DNA of 64,000 nt from positions 248,001-312,000 of the forward strand of contig JAEUKI010000031.1 of NCBI GenBank assembly GCA_016793325.1, in the 5' to 3' direction. Both the position numbers and the translations under genes were made by a program. Every line of letters starts with the position of its first letter. The stretch's first letter is position 1. This stretch comes from Myxococcales bacterium (GTDB lineage Bacteria > Myxococcota_A > Polyangia > Polyangiales > Ga0077539). Below the pieces are notes generated by a model that saw only the letters and a list, made by a program, of their open reading frames with translations, had not been told where the DNA came from and did no database searches. Shown here piece after piece: positions 55,734 through 64,000 of the stretch.

Positions 55734-58700
55734 ATGAGAAGATTCACGGGCGCCGCCATGGTGTGCGCGGTGGTCGCGGCGTGCTCGCCGCCTACCCAAA
55801 CGACGAACGACAGCTCGATGAACGACGTCGCGCGCGACGCGCCGATCGCAGACAGCACCGCGCCGGACGTCCCGAGCGCCGAAGACGTCGCGTCGGATCG
55901 GCCACAAGACGACGTAGCATTGGACGTCGCCGAGGACGCGCCGAGCGCGATCGACAGCGGTGTCTCCGAGGACGCTGCGGTCGAGGACGCGGCGCCCGAC
56001 GCTCCGCCGTCGGACGTCCCGTCGTGCCCGTCGGGGCAACTCTTTTGTGGGGCGTGCGTCGATACGCGAACGAACCCCACTCACTGCGGCGGCTGCGGCG
56101 TCGCGTGCCTCTCGGGGCAGAACTGTGTCTCGGGGCGCTGCGAGTGCCCCGCGGGACAGACGCTCTGCGCGGGACGATGCGTCAACACGATGGCCAACGC
56201 GAGCCACTGCGGGGCCTGCGGCAACGCGTGCACCGCGCCGCAGCTCTGTGAATCGGGGCGCTGCGCGCTCCCGTGCGCCTCGCCCGAGGTCGCCTGCGGC
56301 GCGGGTGCCGCCATGGTGTGCACGAACACCGCGACGGACTCGATGAATTGTGGTGCGTGCGGAACCGCGTGCCCCGCTGGCCGCGCGTGCGTCGCCGGGA
56401 GCTGCGCGTGCGCTGGGGGCCGCGCGCTCTGCGGCGGCACGTGCGTCGACACGCAGAGCGACGGGATGAATTGTGGTGCGTGCGGAACGGCGTGCCCGTC
56501 CGGCGCCTCGTGCGTCGCGGGCGCCTGCGCGTGCCCTGTCGGGCAGACCGCCTGCGGCGCGGCGTGCGTCGACACCGCGAGCAGCGTCGCTCACTGCGGC
56601 GGCTGCGGCCGCGCGTGCAGCGCGGGACAAGTGTGCGTCGGGGGGACGTGCGCGAGCTCGTGCGCGGCGCCGCGGATGATGTGCTCGGGCAGCTGCGTGG
56701 ACGTTCAGAGCAGCAACTCGCACTGCGGATCGTGCAACTCGACCTGCGGCGGAAACAACACGTGCGTCTCGGGGCGCTGCGCGCCGACGAACGGGACGCT
56801 CGCGACGGCCATCGTGGTCCCGTCTTCGCCCGGTGGGATCTCGTATCGATCGCCGCGCTACGAGCTCGCGCTGCCGGGCGTGGACGTCGGCGGGTGCGTC
56901 AACGGCGCGGTCTTCTATCGATTTACGCTCTCGCGTCGCTCGCTCGTGCACGCGCTCGTGCAAGAGGCGTGGGTCGGAGAGACGGCCGTGACGATCGTCC
57001 CCGACACGGGGGGCGCGGCGATCGGCTGCGGGACGGCGGACACCCGATGTGGTCCGCGCACCTCCGAGGTGACGACCATCTTGAATCCTGGTGTCTATTA
57101 CGTCGCCGTCGGTCGTCGCGCGCCCGCGGTGGGCCAGGTGAACTTCGAGCTGATCCTGACGGCGGTGCCCGCGGCCAGCGGTCAGAACATCGCGTACACG
57201 TCGATCGGCGCCGAAGTGCGCGGGCGCACGCCGAGCTCGGGAAGCACAGTCGTGGGAGCGTGCAGGCCGTCCACGGATACCGCCGGCGAAGACGCGTACT
57301 ACTTCACGTCGTGCGCTTCGGACAACGACCTCAGCATGCAGGCCGAGACGCTCGGATCGTGGTTCGACAGCGTGCTGCACGTCGCGCAGACGGACGCTCT
57401 CGCGGGCGCGTGCAACGACAACGGGTTCGCGTCGCGCATCGACGCGCGCGTGCTCGCGCCGCTGCCCCCGCGAGGCGGCCTCAACGTTGTGTACGTCGAC
57501 GGCGCGCGGGCCACGGGCGGCGCGTACCGCATGACGATCGACTTTGCGCCCGCGTGCACCGCGGCGGGCTGGCAAGCGTGCGGCGGCCGTTGCATCGCTC
57601 CGTACGACCTGCTCGCGGACCCCAACAACTGCGGAGCGTGCGGCAATCGATGCGCCTCGGGCACGTGCAACGCGGGGTCGTGCGTGAACTTCGGGCCCAC
57701 GCAGCAGCTGGTCGGAACGGTCGCGGCGAGCAACTCGACGACGCTGGGCGCGGTTCCTCCCTCGGTGTTTTCGTGCCAGTTCGACGAGGCGCTCGTCGGG
57801 TTTCGCGGCTCGTTGAGCGCTGACGGAACGCGCCTCACGAGCCTCCAGACGCTGTGTCAGCAGTTGAACCCCGACGCGACCACGGTCGATCGCCTGCGGC
57901 TTCGAGAGCCCGTGACGCAGTCCTCCGCGATGGCTGGGACGGCGGGCGCGCAGCCCTTCAGCTTCGCGTGCCCCGAGCACCACGTCGTGACGGGCGTTCG
58001 CGCCAGGGTCACGGGGACGACCTTCGGCGAACTGCGCTTCGATTGCTCGCCGCTCGCGACGAGCCGCACGTCCCCCATCGTCGTGAGCGCGATCCTCCCG
58101 CGCCTCACGGTCGCCGCGATCGGATCGGGAACGGGCTCGCTCTTGGCGAGCCTCTGCCCCGCAGGGACGATTTCAACGGGCTTCGTCGCGGCGGGAACCT
58201 CCCAAATCGACGGGCTCGCGCTCCGCTGCGCGACCCCGCGCGTCTCGACGCCGATGCGTCAAACGATCACCACCACGTCCGTCGCCGCGCCGGGCGGAGG
58301 AGTCGGCGTCGAACAGACAACCGACTGCTTGCCGGGCATGGTGGTGGATGGACTCGAGCTCTACTCGTTGCCTCCGTCGACGACGTTCACGGGCGTTCGC
58401 GCGCGATGCCGCGTGATGAGCGGGCTCTACTCGGACGCGGGCGATTTCGTCATCGCGCAGCGCGGCGTCGCCGGCGCAGGGGCGCTGGTGGGAACGATCC
58501 CCATCGGCGCCCGCACCGACGTGCTCGCATGCCCCTTGGACCAAGCGTTGGTCGCGGCCACCGCGCGCGGCTCGATGGCCGGGATCAACGGCCTCGGCGC
58601 CGTGTGCCAGTTCGCGCGGATCCCCCACGCAAACGGTCCTGGACGAACGACCGCTGGCGGCTCGAGCAACTTCGTCGGCGTCGCGTCGGGCTCGACCTCC

Positions 58701-58808
58701 GCGGCGTTGTGCCCTGCAAATTCAGTGGCGGTTGGCATCACAGCGCGCATCAACGGCGGGGCGCTGACGGGCCTCGCGTATCGTTGCGCGCCGCACTCAG
58801 GGAGCTGA
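55734..58808 (+). CDS. Large Cys-rich lipoprotein
   Basis: 1024-residue lipoprotein. Signal peptide MRRFTGAAMVCAVVAAC with lipobox VAAC (C17), Asp/Pro/Ser linker to about residue 95, then six to seven 40-to-45-residue modules of the type CxGxCVDTxxxxxHCGGCGxxCxxGxxCxxGxC (95-350). A beta-rich domain follows (360-630; begins GISYRSPRYELALPG), a further CIAPYD...CGACGNRC module, and a long C-terminal part (660-1024). That part has three similar stretches that include SFACPEHHVVTGVRARV, TTDCLPGMVVDGLELYSLP and ACPLDQALVAATAR, which are internal copies. Function unknown; surface adhesin- or scaffold-like. Divergent from the PEGA-like gene, convergent with holA. Confidence 0.82.
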   Translation: MRRFTGAAMVCAVVAACSPPTQTTNDSSMNDVARDAPIADSTAPDVPSAEDVASDRPQDDVALDVAEDAPSAIDSGVSEDAAVEDAAPDAPPSDVPSCPSGQLFCGACVDTRTNPTHCGGCGVACLSGQNCVSGRCECPAGQTLCAGRCVNTMANASHCGACGNACTAPQLCESGRCALPCASPEVACGAGAAMVCTNTATDSMNCGACGTACPAGRACVAGSCACAGGRALCGGTCVDTQSDGMNCGACGTACPSGASCVAGACACPVGQTACGAACVDTASSVAHCGGCGRACSAGQVCVGGTCASSCAAPRMMCSGSCVDVQSSNSHCGSCNSTCGGNNTCVSGRCAPTNGTLATAIVVPSSPGGISYRSPRYELALPGVDVGGCVNGAVFYRFTLSRRSLVHALVQEAWVGETAVTIVPDTGGAAIGCGTADTRCGPRTSEVTTILNPGVYYVAVGRRAPAVGQVNFELILTAVPAASGQNIAYTSIGAEVRGRTPSSGSTVVGACRPSTDTAGEDAYYFTSCASDNDLSMQAETLGSWFDSVLHVAQTDALAGACNDNGFASRIDARVLAPLPPRGGLNVVYVDGARATGGAYRMTIDFAPACTAAGWQACGGRCIAPYDLLADPNNCGACGNRCASGTCNAGSCVNFGPTQQLVGTVAASNSTTLGAVPPSVFSCQFDEALVGFRGSLSADGTRLTSLQTLCQQLNPDATTVDRLRLREPVTQSSAMAGTAGAQPFSFACPEHHVVTGVRARVTGTTFGELRFDCSPLATSRTSPIVVSAILPRLTVAAIGSGTGSLLASLCPAGTISTGFVAAGTSQIDGLALRCATPRVSTPMRQTITTTSVAAPGGGVGVEQTTDCLPGMVVDGLELYSLPPSTTFTGVRARCRVMSGLYSDAGDFVIAQRGVAGAGALVGTIPIGARTDVLACPLDQALVAATARGSMAGINGLGAVCQFARIPHANGPGRTTAGGSSNFVGVASGSTSAALCPANSVAVGITARINGGALTGLAYRCAPHSGS

Positions 58809-58821
58809 GCGCTCGCGCCGC

Positions 58822-59826
58822 TCACGCGCAGAGCACGAGCACGAGCTCTTCCATCACGCGCCACTCTTGACCGCGCGCGCCGCTCGAGGACTTCAAGCGA
58901 CCGTCGGTCTCCGAGAGCTTCTTCAGCGCGCGAAACAAGTGTCCAGCGCTCCACTTGTTGCGCGCGACCATCGCGAGCTTCTTCGCTGCAAACGGGGGCA
59001 TCTTGCCGTTGAGCGCCGCGGCGCCATCGCCGCCCTTGTCGATCCCGTCGCGCGCGAGGGCGAGCATGCGGACCTGCCTCGCGACGAGCGCCAACACGAC
59101 CAGCGCGGGTTTGTCTTTGTTTCCCGCGCGAGAGAGCGAGTCGATGATCGACAAGCACCGCGGGAGGTCTTTGTCTGCGACCGCTTCGGACAGCTCGAAC
59201 GGCCCGGACTCGCGGATCGGCTTGATCACTTCTTCGACGTCGTCGTCGGTGATCGCGCGGCTCCCGGCGAAGAGCTGCAGTCGCTCGAGCGCGTCCGCGA
59301 GCGCTCCGAGGTCCGCGCCGATCGAGAGCAAGAGAGACTCCGCCGCGCCGCGCTCGAAGGCGATCCCGCGCCGCCTCGCCTCGGCGTCGATCCACGGACC
59401 GAGGTCGCGCTCGTCGGGCGTCTTGGCCTCGAAGAGCCAGCCTTTTCGCTTGGCGTTCGTGACGAACTTCAGGCTCCCGTTGAGCTTCTCGGCGAGCAAG
59501 AGCAGCACGGTGCTCGTCGACGGGGCCTCTGCGTAGCGAATGAGCTCGTCCCAGTCTGCGGCCTTCCACGCGTCGGCGTTGCGCACGAGGACGAGGCGCA
59601 CCTTGCCCATCATCGGCAACGATCGCGCGGCGTCCGCGACGGAAGCGCTCGACGCGCTGTTCGCGTCGAAGTGATCTTCGTTGAAGCCTCGCGGCCCCGC
59701 GCCCACCGTGCCCGCGCGCACGGCGTCCACCGCCTGCGTCACGAGCAAACGCTCGTCTCCGACGACCAATACGATCGGAGGAACCTTCGATTTGTTCGCC
59801 TCTGCGATCAGCGCTTCGATGCCCAT
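58822..59826 (-). CDS. holA: DNA polymerase III subunit delta
   Basis: 334-residue clamp-loader subunit that opens the beta clamp. Motifs: PPIVLVVGDERLLVTQAVDAVR (nucleotide-like fold start), RSLPMMGKVRLVLVRNADAW, the AAA-like lid region LLLSIGADLGALADALERL, and LVALARQVRMLALARDG-type helices (ALVVLALVARQVRMLA). Length is typical. No Walker A is present, as expected for delta. Divergent from the M20 gene (162 bases). Confidence 0.9.
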   Translation of the reverse strand: MGIEALIAEANKSKVPPIVLVVGDERLLVTQAVDAVRAGTVGAGPRGFNEDHFDANSASSASVADAARSLPMMGKVRLVLVRNADAWKAADWDELIRYAEAPSTSTVLLLLAEKLNGSLKFVTNAKRKGWLFEAKTPDERDLGPWIDAEARRRGIAFERGAAESLLLSIGADLGALADALERLQLFAGSRAITDDDVEEVIKPIRESGPFELSEAVADKDLPRCLSIIDSLSRAGNKDKPALVVLALVARQVRMLALARDGIDKGGDGAAALNGKMPPFAAKKLAMVARNKWSAGHLFRALKKLSETDGRLKSSSGARGQEWRVMEELVLVLCA

Positions 59827-59988
59827 GTCACTCGCGGCCGCGCCGCATGATGAACAGACCGTTCAGTCCGTAGCTGTCCCGAAAGAGACCCTCGATACTC
59901 TCCGAGGAGCGGGACGAGGGTGCAACTTCTCGGTACGTTTCGAGGCACGTTCGAGGGCCCGCGAGGGACCCTCGGATCGCTCACCGCC

Positions 59989-61218
59989 ATGAACTCTACC
60001 GACCGATCTACTCGCGCTTCGGCGCTCGACCTGCGCATCGACCAAGCGATCGACGCGATGAAAGACCGCCTCGCCGAGCTCGCGCTGAAGATTCACAGTC
60101 ACCCCGAGCTCCGCTTCGAAGAGCACCGCGCCGCCGCGTGGATCAGCGAGACCGCGGGCTCGCTCGCGGGCGTCTCTGTCGAGCGTCCGTTCGGCGGGCT
60201 CGAGACGGCCCTTCGCGCGCGGGTCAACGCCGACGCAACGGGCGCGCGCGTCGCGATCCTCGCCGAGTACGACGCGCTCCCGCACGTCGGTCACGCGTGC
60301 GGGCACAACTTGATCGCGGCGGGCGCGGTCGGGGCGTTCTGCGCGCTCGCGCAAATCGCCAGAGAAAATCCAGCTGTTTTCGACGGCGCTGGCTTCGACC
60401 TCGTCGGCACGCCCGCAGAGGAGGGCGGCGGAGGCAAGATCACGCTCATCGACGCGGGAGCGTTTCGAGGCGTCGACTGCGCGATGATGTTTCACCCGTT
60501 CGACAGGGACCTGCTCGCGCACCCGACGCTCGCCAACGTGTGGCTCCAGTTCGAGTTTCGTGGAAAGGCCTCGCACGCAGCGATCGCCCCGTGGGACGGC
60601 GAGAGCGCGCTCTCGGCGGTCACCAACACGTTTCACTTGATCGACTCGCAGCGGGTGCACTTTCGCGACGGCGTTCGCGTGCACGGGTACGTCACCAACG
60701 GCGGCGAGGCGGTCAACATCATCGCCGCGAAGGCGAGCTGCGAGTTCAGCGTTCGCGCGACCAACGTCCGCGAGCTCGAGCGCGTCCGCGCGATCGTCGA
60801 GCGCTGCGCGAAGGCCGCGGCGATGGCCGGCGACGTCACGCTCGAGATCAGCGCGCGCCGGGGCTACAAAGACCTCTCGAACAACATGCCGCTCGCGGAC
60901 ACGTTCGGCGCGCACATGAAGGCGCTCGGACGAGCCCCCAAGCGAACGGACCCCAACGCGGGCGCCGGGAGCACGGACATGGGCGACGTGTCGCACGCCG
61001 TTCCGAGCATCCACCCGTGGGTCGCGATCTGCGACGAAAACGAGACGACGTGCCACCAGCACGCCTTCGCCAAGTGCGCCGCTTCTCCCCGCGGAATCGA
61101 CGCGATGATCGTCGCGGCCAAGGCCATGGCGCGCACCGCGGCGGACTTCGTGCGCGACGAGTCGCTGCGCAAGCGCGCGCGAGAGGCCTTCGAAGAGAGC
61201 GAAGGGGCCGCGTCGTGA
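59989..61218 (+). CDS. M20-family amidohydrolase (AbgB-like)
   Basis: 409-residue zinc or dinuclear-metal amidohydrolase. Metal ligands: GHACGHN (H102, H106), the AEEGGGG region with E144-E145, H158-type Asp/His in DCAMMFHPF, and the dimerisation part with WLQFEFRGKASHAAIAPW. The C-terminal His is in ETTCHQHAF. The pattern is nearest to aminoacylase/AbgB and related amidohydrolases that cleave N-acyl or folate-like amides. The exact substrate is open. The start (ATG 59989) is preferred to the ATG at 59920, since the family core begins 30 residues later. It overlaps the next gene by four bases. Confidence 0.88.
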   Translation: MNSTDRSTRASALDLRIDQAIDAMKDRLAELALKIHSHPELRFEEHRAAAWISETAGSLAGVSVERPFGGLETALRARVNADATGARVAILAEYDALPHVGHACGHNLIAAGAVGAFCALAQIARENPAVFDGAGFDLVGTPAEEGGGGKITLIDAGAFRGVDCAMMFHPFDRDLLAHPTLANVWLQFEFRGKASHAAIAPWDGESALSAVTNTFHLIDSQRVHFRDGVRVHGYVTNGGEAVNIIAAKASCEFSVRATNVRELERVRAIVERCAKAAAMAGDVTLEISARRGYKDLSNNMPLADTFGAHMKALGRAPKRTDPNAGAGSTDMGDVSHAVPSIHPWVAICDENETTCHQHAFAKCAASPRGIDAMIVAAKAMARTAADFVRDESLRKRAREAFEESEGAAS

Positions 61219-62198
61219 GCGCGCGGATCGGCGCGGTCGTCGGCCCAGCGTCCGCGCTGCTCGTCGTGTTGAATCTGTGTGCGTGTCGGCCTCCGCAGTC
61301 CCCCGTGACGACGCAGCTGCCCGAGGGCTTCGGCAGCGCGATCGCGCCGAGAGAGCTCCCCGCGGTGAGCGCCGAAGAGCTCGGACAGAGCCGCTCGGTG
61401 CGGCGCTGCGATCGAGGGACGTGCGCGTTCGACGCGCGCTTCGAGGGGAGCGCGCAGGACGAGCGAGCGCCCGCGAAGATGGCCCCGTGGATCATCGAGC
61501 CCGGGAGCACGGTGCGCGTCGAGCGGGGCGAGCACGACGTGCTCGCGATGGTGGTCGCGGGCAGCGTGATCGCGTCGACGCCGGTGCTCGATCCGACCGA
61601 GCGCAACGTGGTCCCCGATCAGCGCGTGGGCCCGTGGACGGCGCTGCGCTCGGCCAACCGCGGAATGACGTTGTTCGTCGACGCCACGGATCCGCCTGCG
61701 CTCGTCGTGATCGTGCTCGCCCGCGACGCGCCCGCGTCTGCGGGGCCGACGAGCGACGCTCCTGCGCCATCGAAAGACATGGTGGTCCCCCGCGCGCAGG
61801 CGCTCGATGTCCCGCTGCAGGTCCGTCCGCTCGCGGCGATTCCGTGGCTCACGTGGGGCGGCGGAGCGTTTCGCGCGAAGATCGCCTTCGAGGGCGCCGA
61901 TGCTCCGCGCGCTTCGTTGGGCGTGCTCGTCGGCGGCGCGCGATCGAGCGTGGCCGAGCACGTTCACGACGGCTCGTACGAGCTGCTCACCGCGATCGTG
62001 TCCGATGGAATGGTCACGGTCGCGCCCCGAGGCGAAGGACAGCTCGGCCACCAGAACGTCGTTCGACCTGGAGATCCGCAGGTGATTCCCGCGGGCGCGA
62101 GGCACGCGTGGCAGCCCGCGGGGACGCTCCCGCTCGTGGCAGTGCAAGCGTACGCGCCGGGCGGCCCCGAGCAGCGCTTTCGCGCGCTGTCGCGGTGA
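61215..62198 (+). CDS. Cupin-domain lipoprotein
   Basis: 327-residue predicted lipoprotein. GTG 61215 overlaps the amidohydrolase stop (GTGA). Signal segment LLVVLNLCAC gives a weak lipobox (CAC). Residues 80-170 form a first cupin-like region (GSTVRVERGEHDVLAMVVAGS, NVVPDQRVGPWTAL). The C-terminal cupin has GGARSSVAEHVHDGSYELLTAIVSDG, HVHDGSYE as the His-His-Glu metal site, and VIPAGARHAW with the last His. Metal-binding and possibly ligand-sensing; reaction unknown. Coupling to the amidohydrolase suggests a shared metabolite. Confidence 0.8.
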   Translation: MSARIGAVVGPASALLVVLNLCACRPPQSPVTTQLPEGFGSAIAPRELPAVSAEELGQSRSVRRCDRGTCAFDARFEGSAQDERAPAKMAPWIIEPGSTVRVERGEHDVLAMVVAGSVIASTPVLDPTERNVVPDQRVGPWTALRSANRGMTLFVDATDPPALVVIVLARDAPASAGPTSDAPAPSKDMVVPRAQALDVPLQVRPLAAIPWLTWGGGAFRAKIAFEGADAPRASLGVLVGGARSSVAEHVHDGSYELLTAIVSDGMVTVAPRGEGQLGHQNVVRPGDPQVIPAGARHAWQPAGTLPLVAVQAYAPGGPEQRFRALSR

Positions 62199-62256
62199 GC
62201 GGCCCCGAGCCACGCGCCACGAGCCAACAGCGTGCCGTAGAAATGGACGACCAGAC

Positions 62257-63243
62257 GTGACGCAGTCCGCGAACTCGAGCGCGTCGAACGCGAAGCACCC
62301 CGACGGCGAGTCGCGGCCGGGCCTCGACGCGATCGCGGTGTTCGCGGCGGTCGTGACCGCGGGGAGTTTGTCGGCCGCCGCGCGAGCGCAGGGCCTCTCG
62401 AAAGCGACGCTGAGCCGCGCTGTCACGGCGCTCGAACGAGACTTGGGGACGACGCTCGTCGAGCGTCGCGCGTCGGGGTTGGTTCCGACGACCGCTGGCC
62501 GCGCGTTGTTGGAGCGGGCGCTCCCTGCGCTCGCAGAGCTCGAGCGCGCGCGCGAACAAGTGCGGCGCGCGTCGACCGTGACCGCCGGACGAATCCGCGT
62601 CTCGTCGCCGCCCGAGCTCGCGTCGGTGTGGGTGGGCCCTGCCGTGCAGAGCTTCTTGCGCGAGCACAACGATGTCGACGTCGAGCTGCAATTTGGCGCG
62701 CGGCTGGTCGACCTCGCGCGCGAGGGGTTCGACGTCGTCGTGCGTGGCGGGCGCGTCGACGATCCCGCTGTGCGCATGCGCGTGCTCGGTCGGATGCGCG
62801 CGGTGCTCGTCGCGAGCCGGGCGTACCTCACGCGAGCAGGTCCGCCACAGTCGCCGGAGGCGCTCGCGTCGCACTCGTGTCTCACCCTCGCGGTCGATCA
62901 AGGGCGAGCGTGGGACGTGGTCGATGCGGCGGGTCGCGCGCACCGCGTCGTTGTGAGCGGGCGCCTGGTGAGCAACGACCTGCTCTCGCTTCGAGACGCG
63001 GCGATCGCTGGCCTCGGGATCGCGCGCCTGCCCGAGGCGCTGTGCGCAGAAGCGCTCGCGCGCGGCGAGCTCGAACGCGTGCTCGATCGGTGCACGCTCG
63101 CCGCGCGGATGTACTACGTGGTGACGCCGGGCGGACGGTTGCCCGCGCGCGTACGCGCGTTCGTCGAGCACCTCGTGCGAACGAGCGGCGACGCGCGATC
63201 GGCAGGGAGTTTGCTGTCGAAGCGCGAGCCTCGACGGCGTTGA
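62257..63243 (+). CDS. LysR-type transcription regulator
   Basis: 328-residue regulator from GTG 62257. Helix-turn-helix AVFAAVVTAGSLSAAARAQGLSKATLSRAVTALERDLGTTLVERR (27-71), the linker helix, then a periplasmic-binding-like effector domain from about 95 (RIRVSSPPELASVWVG). It follows the cupin gene by 58 bases on the same strand and could control it, though LysR genes are more often divergent from their targets. Inducer unknown. The C-terminus is basic (KREPRRR). Confidence 0.92.
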   Translation: MTQSANSSASNAKHPDGESRPGLDAIAVFAAVVTAGSLSAAARAQGLSKATLSRAVTALERDLGTTLVERRASGLVPTTAGRALLERALPALAELERAREQVRRASTVTAGRIRVSSPPELASVWVGPAVQSFLREHNDVDVELQFGARLVDLAREGFDVVVRGGRVDDPAVRMRVLGRMRAVLVASRAYLTRAGPPQSPEALASHSCLTLAVDQGRAWDVVDAAGRAHRVVVSGRLVSNDLLSLRDAAIAGLGIARLPEALCAEALARGELERVLDRCTLAARMYYVVTPGGRLPARVRAFVEHLVRTSGDARSAGSLLSKREPRRR

Positions 63244-63270
63244 GCCGCGCCCGAGACGGACGGTCGCAAT

Positions 63271-63283
63271 CCCCCCCCCCCCC
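63271..63283. repeat. 13-base C homopolymer
   Basis: Thirteen consecutive C residues lie between the LysR stop (63243) and the convergent lipoprotein stop (63293). It is non-coding here; such runs slip readily in replication and sequencing, so the length may vary. Confidence 0.9.
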
Positions 63284-63292
63284 AACGCCCTC

Positions 63293-63916
63293 TCAGTTGG
63301 TTCGATCGAACCAAAACGGGTTGAGCGCCGTGGGGCGGCCTGCGGGCACGCACATGTTTCCTCCGCGGACGCCGTTGTAGAAGCGATTGCCGTCGATGCG
63401 GATCAGGTCGTAGTCCGCGTTGCATCGCGCGATGGGTTGAAACGCGAGGCACCCCGTCGCGCTCGTCTCGACCTGCTGTCCGACCGCGTGCGTTCCTGTT
63501 CCGCAACCGGCGCTTTGAAACGCCATGACGAACGCTGGAACATGCGGGGTCACGCTCTGCCGTTCGTAGAAGATGTCGAGCTCGCGGGCGCCGGCACCCG
63601 CCGCGGGAACGAGCGCTCCGATCACCTGTCGACTCTCGAGCAAGAAGTCCGCGAGCCTCACGGAGCACGTGTCGTTGCCGAAGAGCGAGAACTTGAACGA
63701 GCCTCTCTCTCCGCGATTGATCACCTCGTACTGCGTCCACACGGTCGAGCCGTCTTGCATCGGCATCGCGGTGCAAGACGTTCGCCACGTTCCGCGAAAC
63801 GACTCGCGGACGGAGGCGAGCGCGGGGTCTCCGTTGGCGGGGCCGCACGCGGCGACGAGCGGTGCGAGAGCGAGCGCGACGAGCGCAGAGCGTTGAAACG
63901 TTTGATAGAGCGACAC
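63293..63916 (-). CDS. Small lipoprotein, uncharacterised
   Basis: 207-residue lipoprotein from GTG 63916. Signal peptide SLYQTFQRSALVALALAPLVAAC with lipobox VAAC (C24). The mature part has TWRTSCTAMPMQDGSTVWTQYEVINRGERG and FSLFGNDTCSVRL, a beta-barrel-like pattern with paired Cys residues, then QSAGCGTGTHAVG and KATGCLAF-type segments (SATGCLAFQPIARCNADYD). I do not recognise the family; it may be a lipocalin-like or APCDD1-like beta fold. A strong ribosome binding site (63921-63928) supports the start. Confidence 0.75.
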   Translation of the reverse strand: MSLYQTFQRSALVALALAPLVAACGPANGDPALASVRESFRGTWRTSCTAMPMQDGSTVWTQYEVINRGERGSFKFSLFGNDTCSVRLADFLLESRQVIGALVPAAGAGARELDIFYERQSVTPHVPAFVMAFQSAGCGTGTHAVGQQVETSATGCLAFQPIARCNADYDLIRIDGNRFYNGVRGGNMCVPAGRPTALNPFWFDRTN

Positions 63917-63920
63917 GAGA

Positions 63921-63928
63921 ACCTCCTT
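63921..63928 (-). promoter_or_regulatory. Shine-Dalgarno of the terminal lipoprotein gene
   Basis: AAGGAGGT on the minus strand, four bases before the GTG start at 63914-63916, fixes the choice of that GTG. Confidence 0.75.
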
Positions 63929-64000
63929 CGTTCGACGCCGAGACCTTAGTGAGGCGCGCCGAATCGAGAAGGTTCATCGGTGAAACGCTGCGAATCGAAA

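Noticed and set aside
59851..59865. TGAAC-AGACC-GTTCA upstream of holA as an SOS (LexA) box
   Set aside because: It resembles GAAC-N-GTTC but the spacer is five bases and the flanks do not match known LexA boxes; one chance copy is not enough.

Overview
The window comes from a very GC-rich bacterial chromosome (most third codon positions are G or C). It is most likely a myxobacterium (Myxococcota, probably Polyangiales). The reasons are the many secreted lipoproteins whose lipobox is followed by Asp/Ser/Thr-rich linkers of the 'DTGVDTG' or 'DSGVDSG' type and by Cys-rich or FG-GAP modules, an MglA-type small GTPase, cyclic-nucleotide-domain fusions, and a PP2C phosphatase. I see no rRNA, tRNA, CRISPR array, phage module or intact insertion sequence. 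The taxonomic call is an inference from gene style.

Layout. 1-5.4 kb: the 5' part of astB (arginine catabolism) behind a PlsC-like acyltransferase, a Cys-rich lipoprotein, an alpha/beta hydrolase, msrA and a YkgJ-type protein. 5.4-12.35 kb: hypothetical and lipoprotein genes, a histidine phosphatase, a Crp-type regulator, a SUKH-like protein, then accD-folC (overlapping) and a TIP30-like dehydrogenase. 12.4-14.6 kb: a two-gene ATPase/HNH-nuclease operon that looks like a Septu (PtuA/PtuB) anti-phage system and has less GC-biased codons than its neighbours. 14.6-22.1 kb: a GIDE-type membrane protein, a formylglycine-generating-enzyme-like lipoprotein, a molybdopterin oxidoreductase overlapping glucokinase, and a convergent gene that fuses a NarM-like domain to MobA, followed by a DUF1295 membrane protein. 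22.1-22.44 kb: a cluster of palindromic repeats.

22.4-37.5 kb: an outer-membrane barrel, a PP2C-cNMP fusion, a divergent Hsp90-family gene, a beta-propeller lipoprotein divergent from a PEGA/TPR-like envelope protein, a TPR/HEAT-repeat operon and a VWA lipoprotein. 37.5-38.3 kb: a 766-bp intergenic region with two copies of a hairpin repeat and a 357-bp MITE-like element. The element has perfect 30-bp terminal inverted repeats and a near-perfect 9-bp target duplication that includes the stop codon of the adjacent aminotransferase gene.

38.3-52.4 kb: aminotransferase and DUF1015 (divergent), an FG-GAP lipoprotein, coq4 divergent from a TetR regulator with a clear palindromic operator between them, lipoproteins, an MglA-like GTPase with the catalytic Gln82 replaced by Ser, a TPR plus double-cNMP protein divergent from a zinc-ribbon/low-complexity/membrane protein carrying about ten copies of a short T-[LIM] motif, a PduO-type cobalamin adenosyltransferase, rubredoxin and the RIC/YtfE di-iron repair protein. 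52.4-64 kb: an FG-GAP lipoprotein translationally coupled to a second PEGA/TPR-like envelope protein, a 1024-aa Cys-rich lipoprotein, holA, an M20 amidohydrolase coupled to a cupin lipoprotein, a LysR regulator, a 13-C homopolymer and a final lipoprotein.

The best candidates for unusual biology are the Septu-like pair, the MITE-like element, the NarM-MobA fusion next to a Mo-enzyme, the Ser82 MglA paralogue and the T-[LIM] repeat protein.
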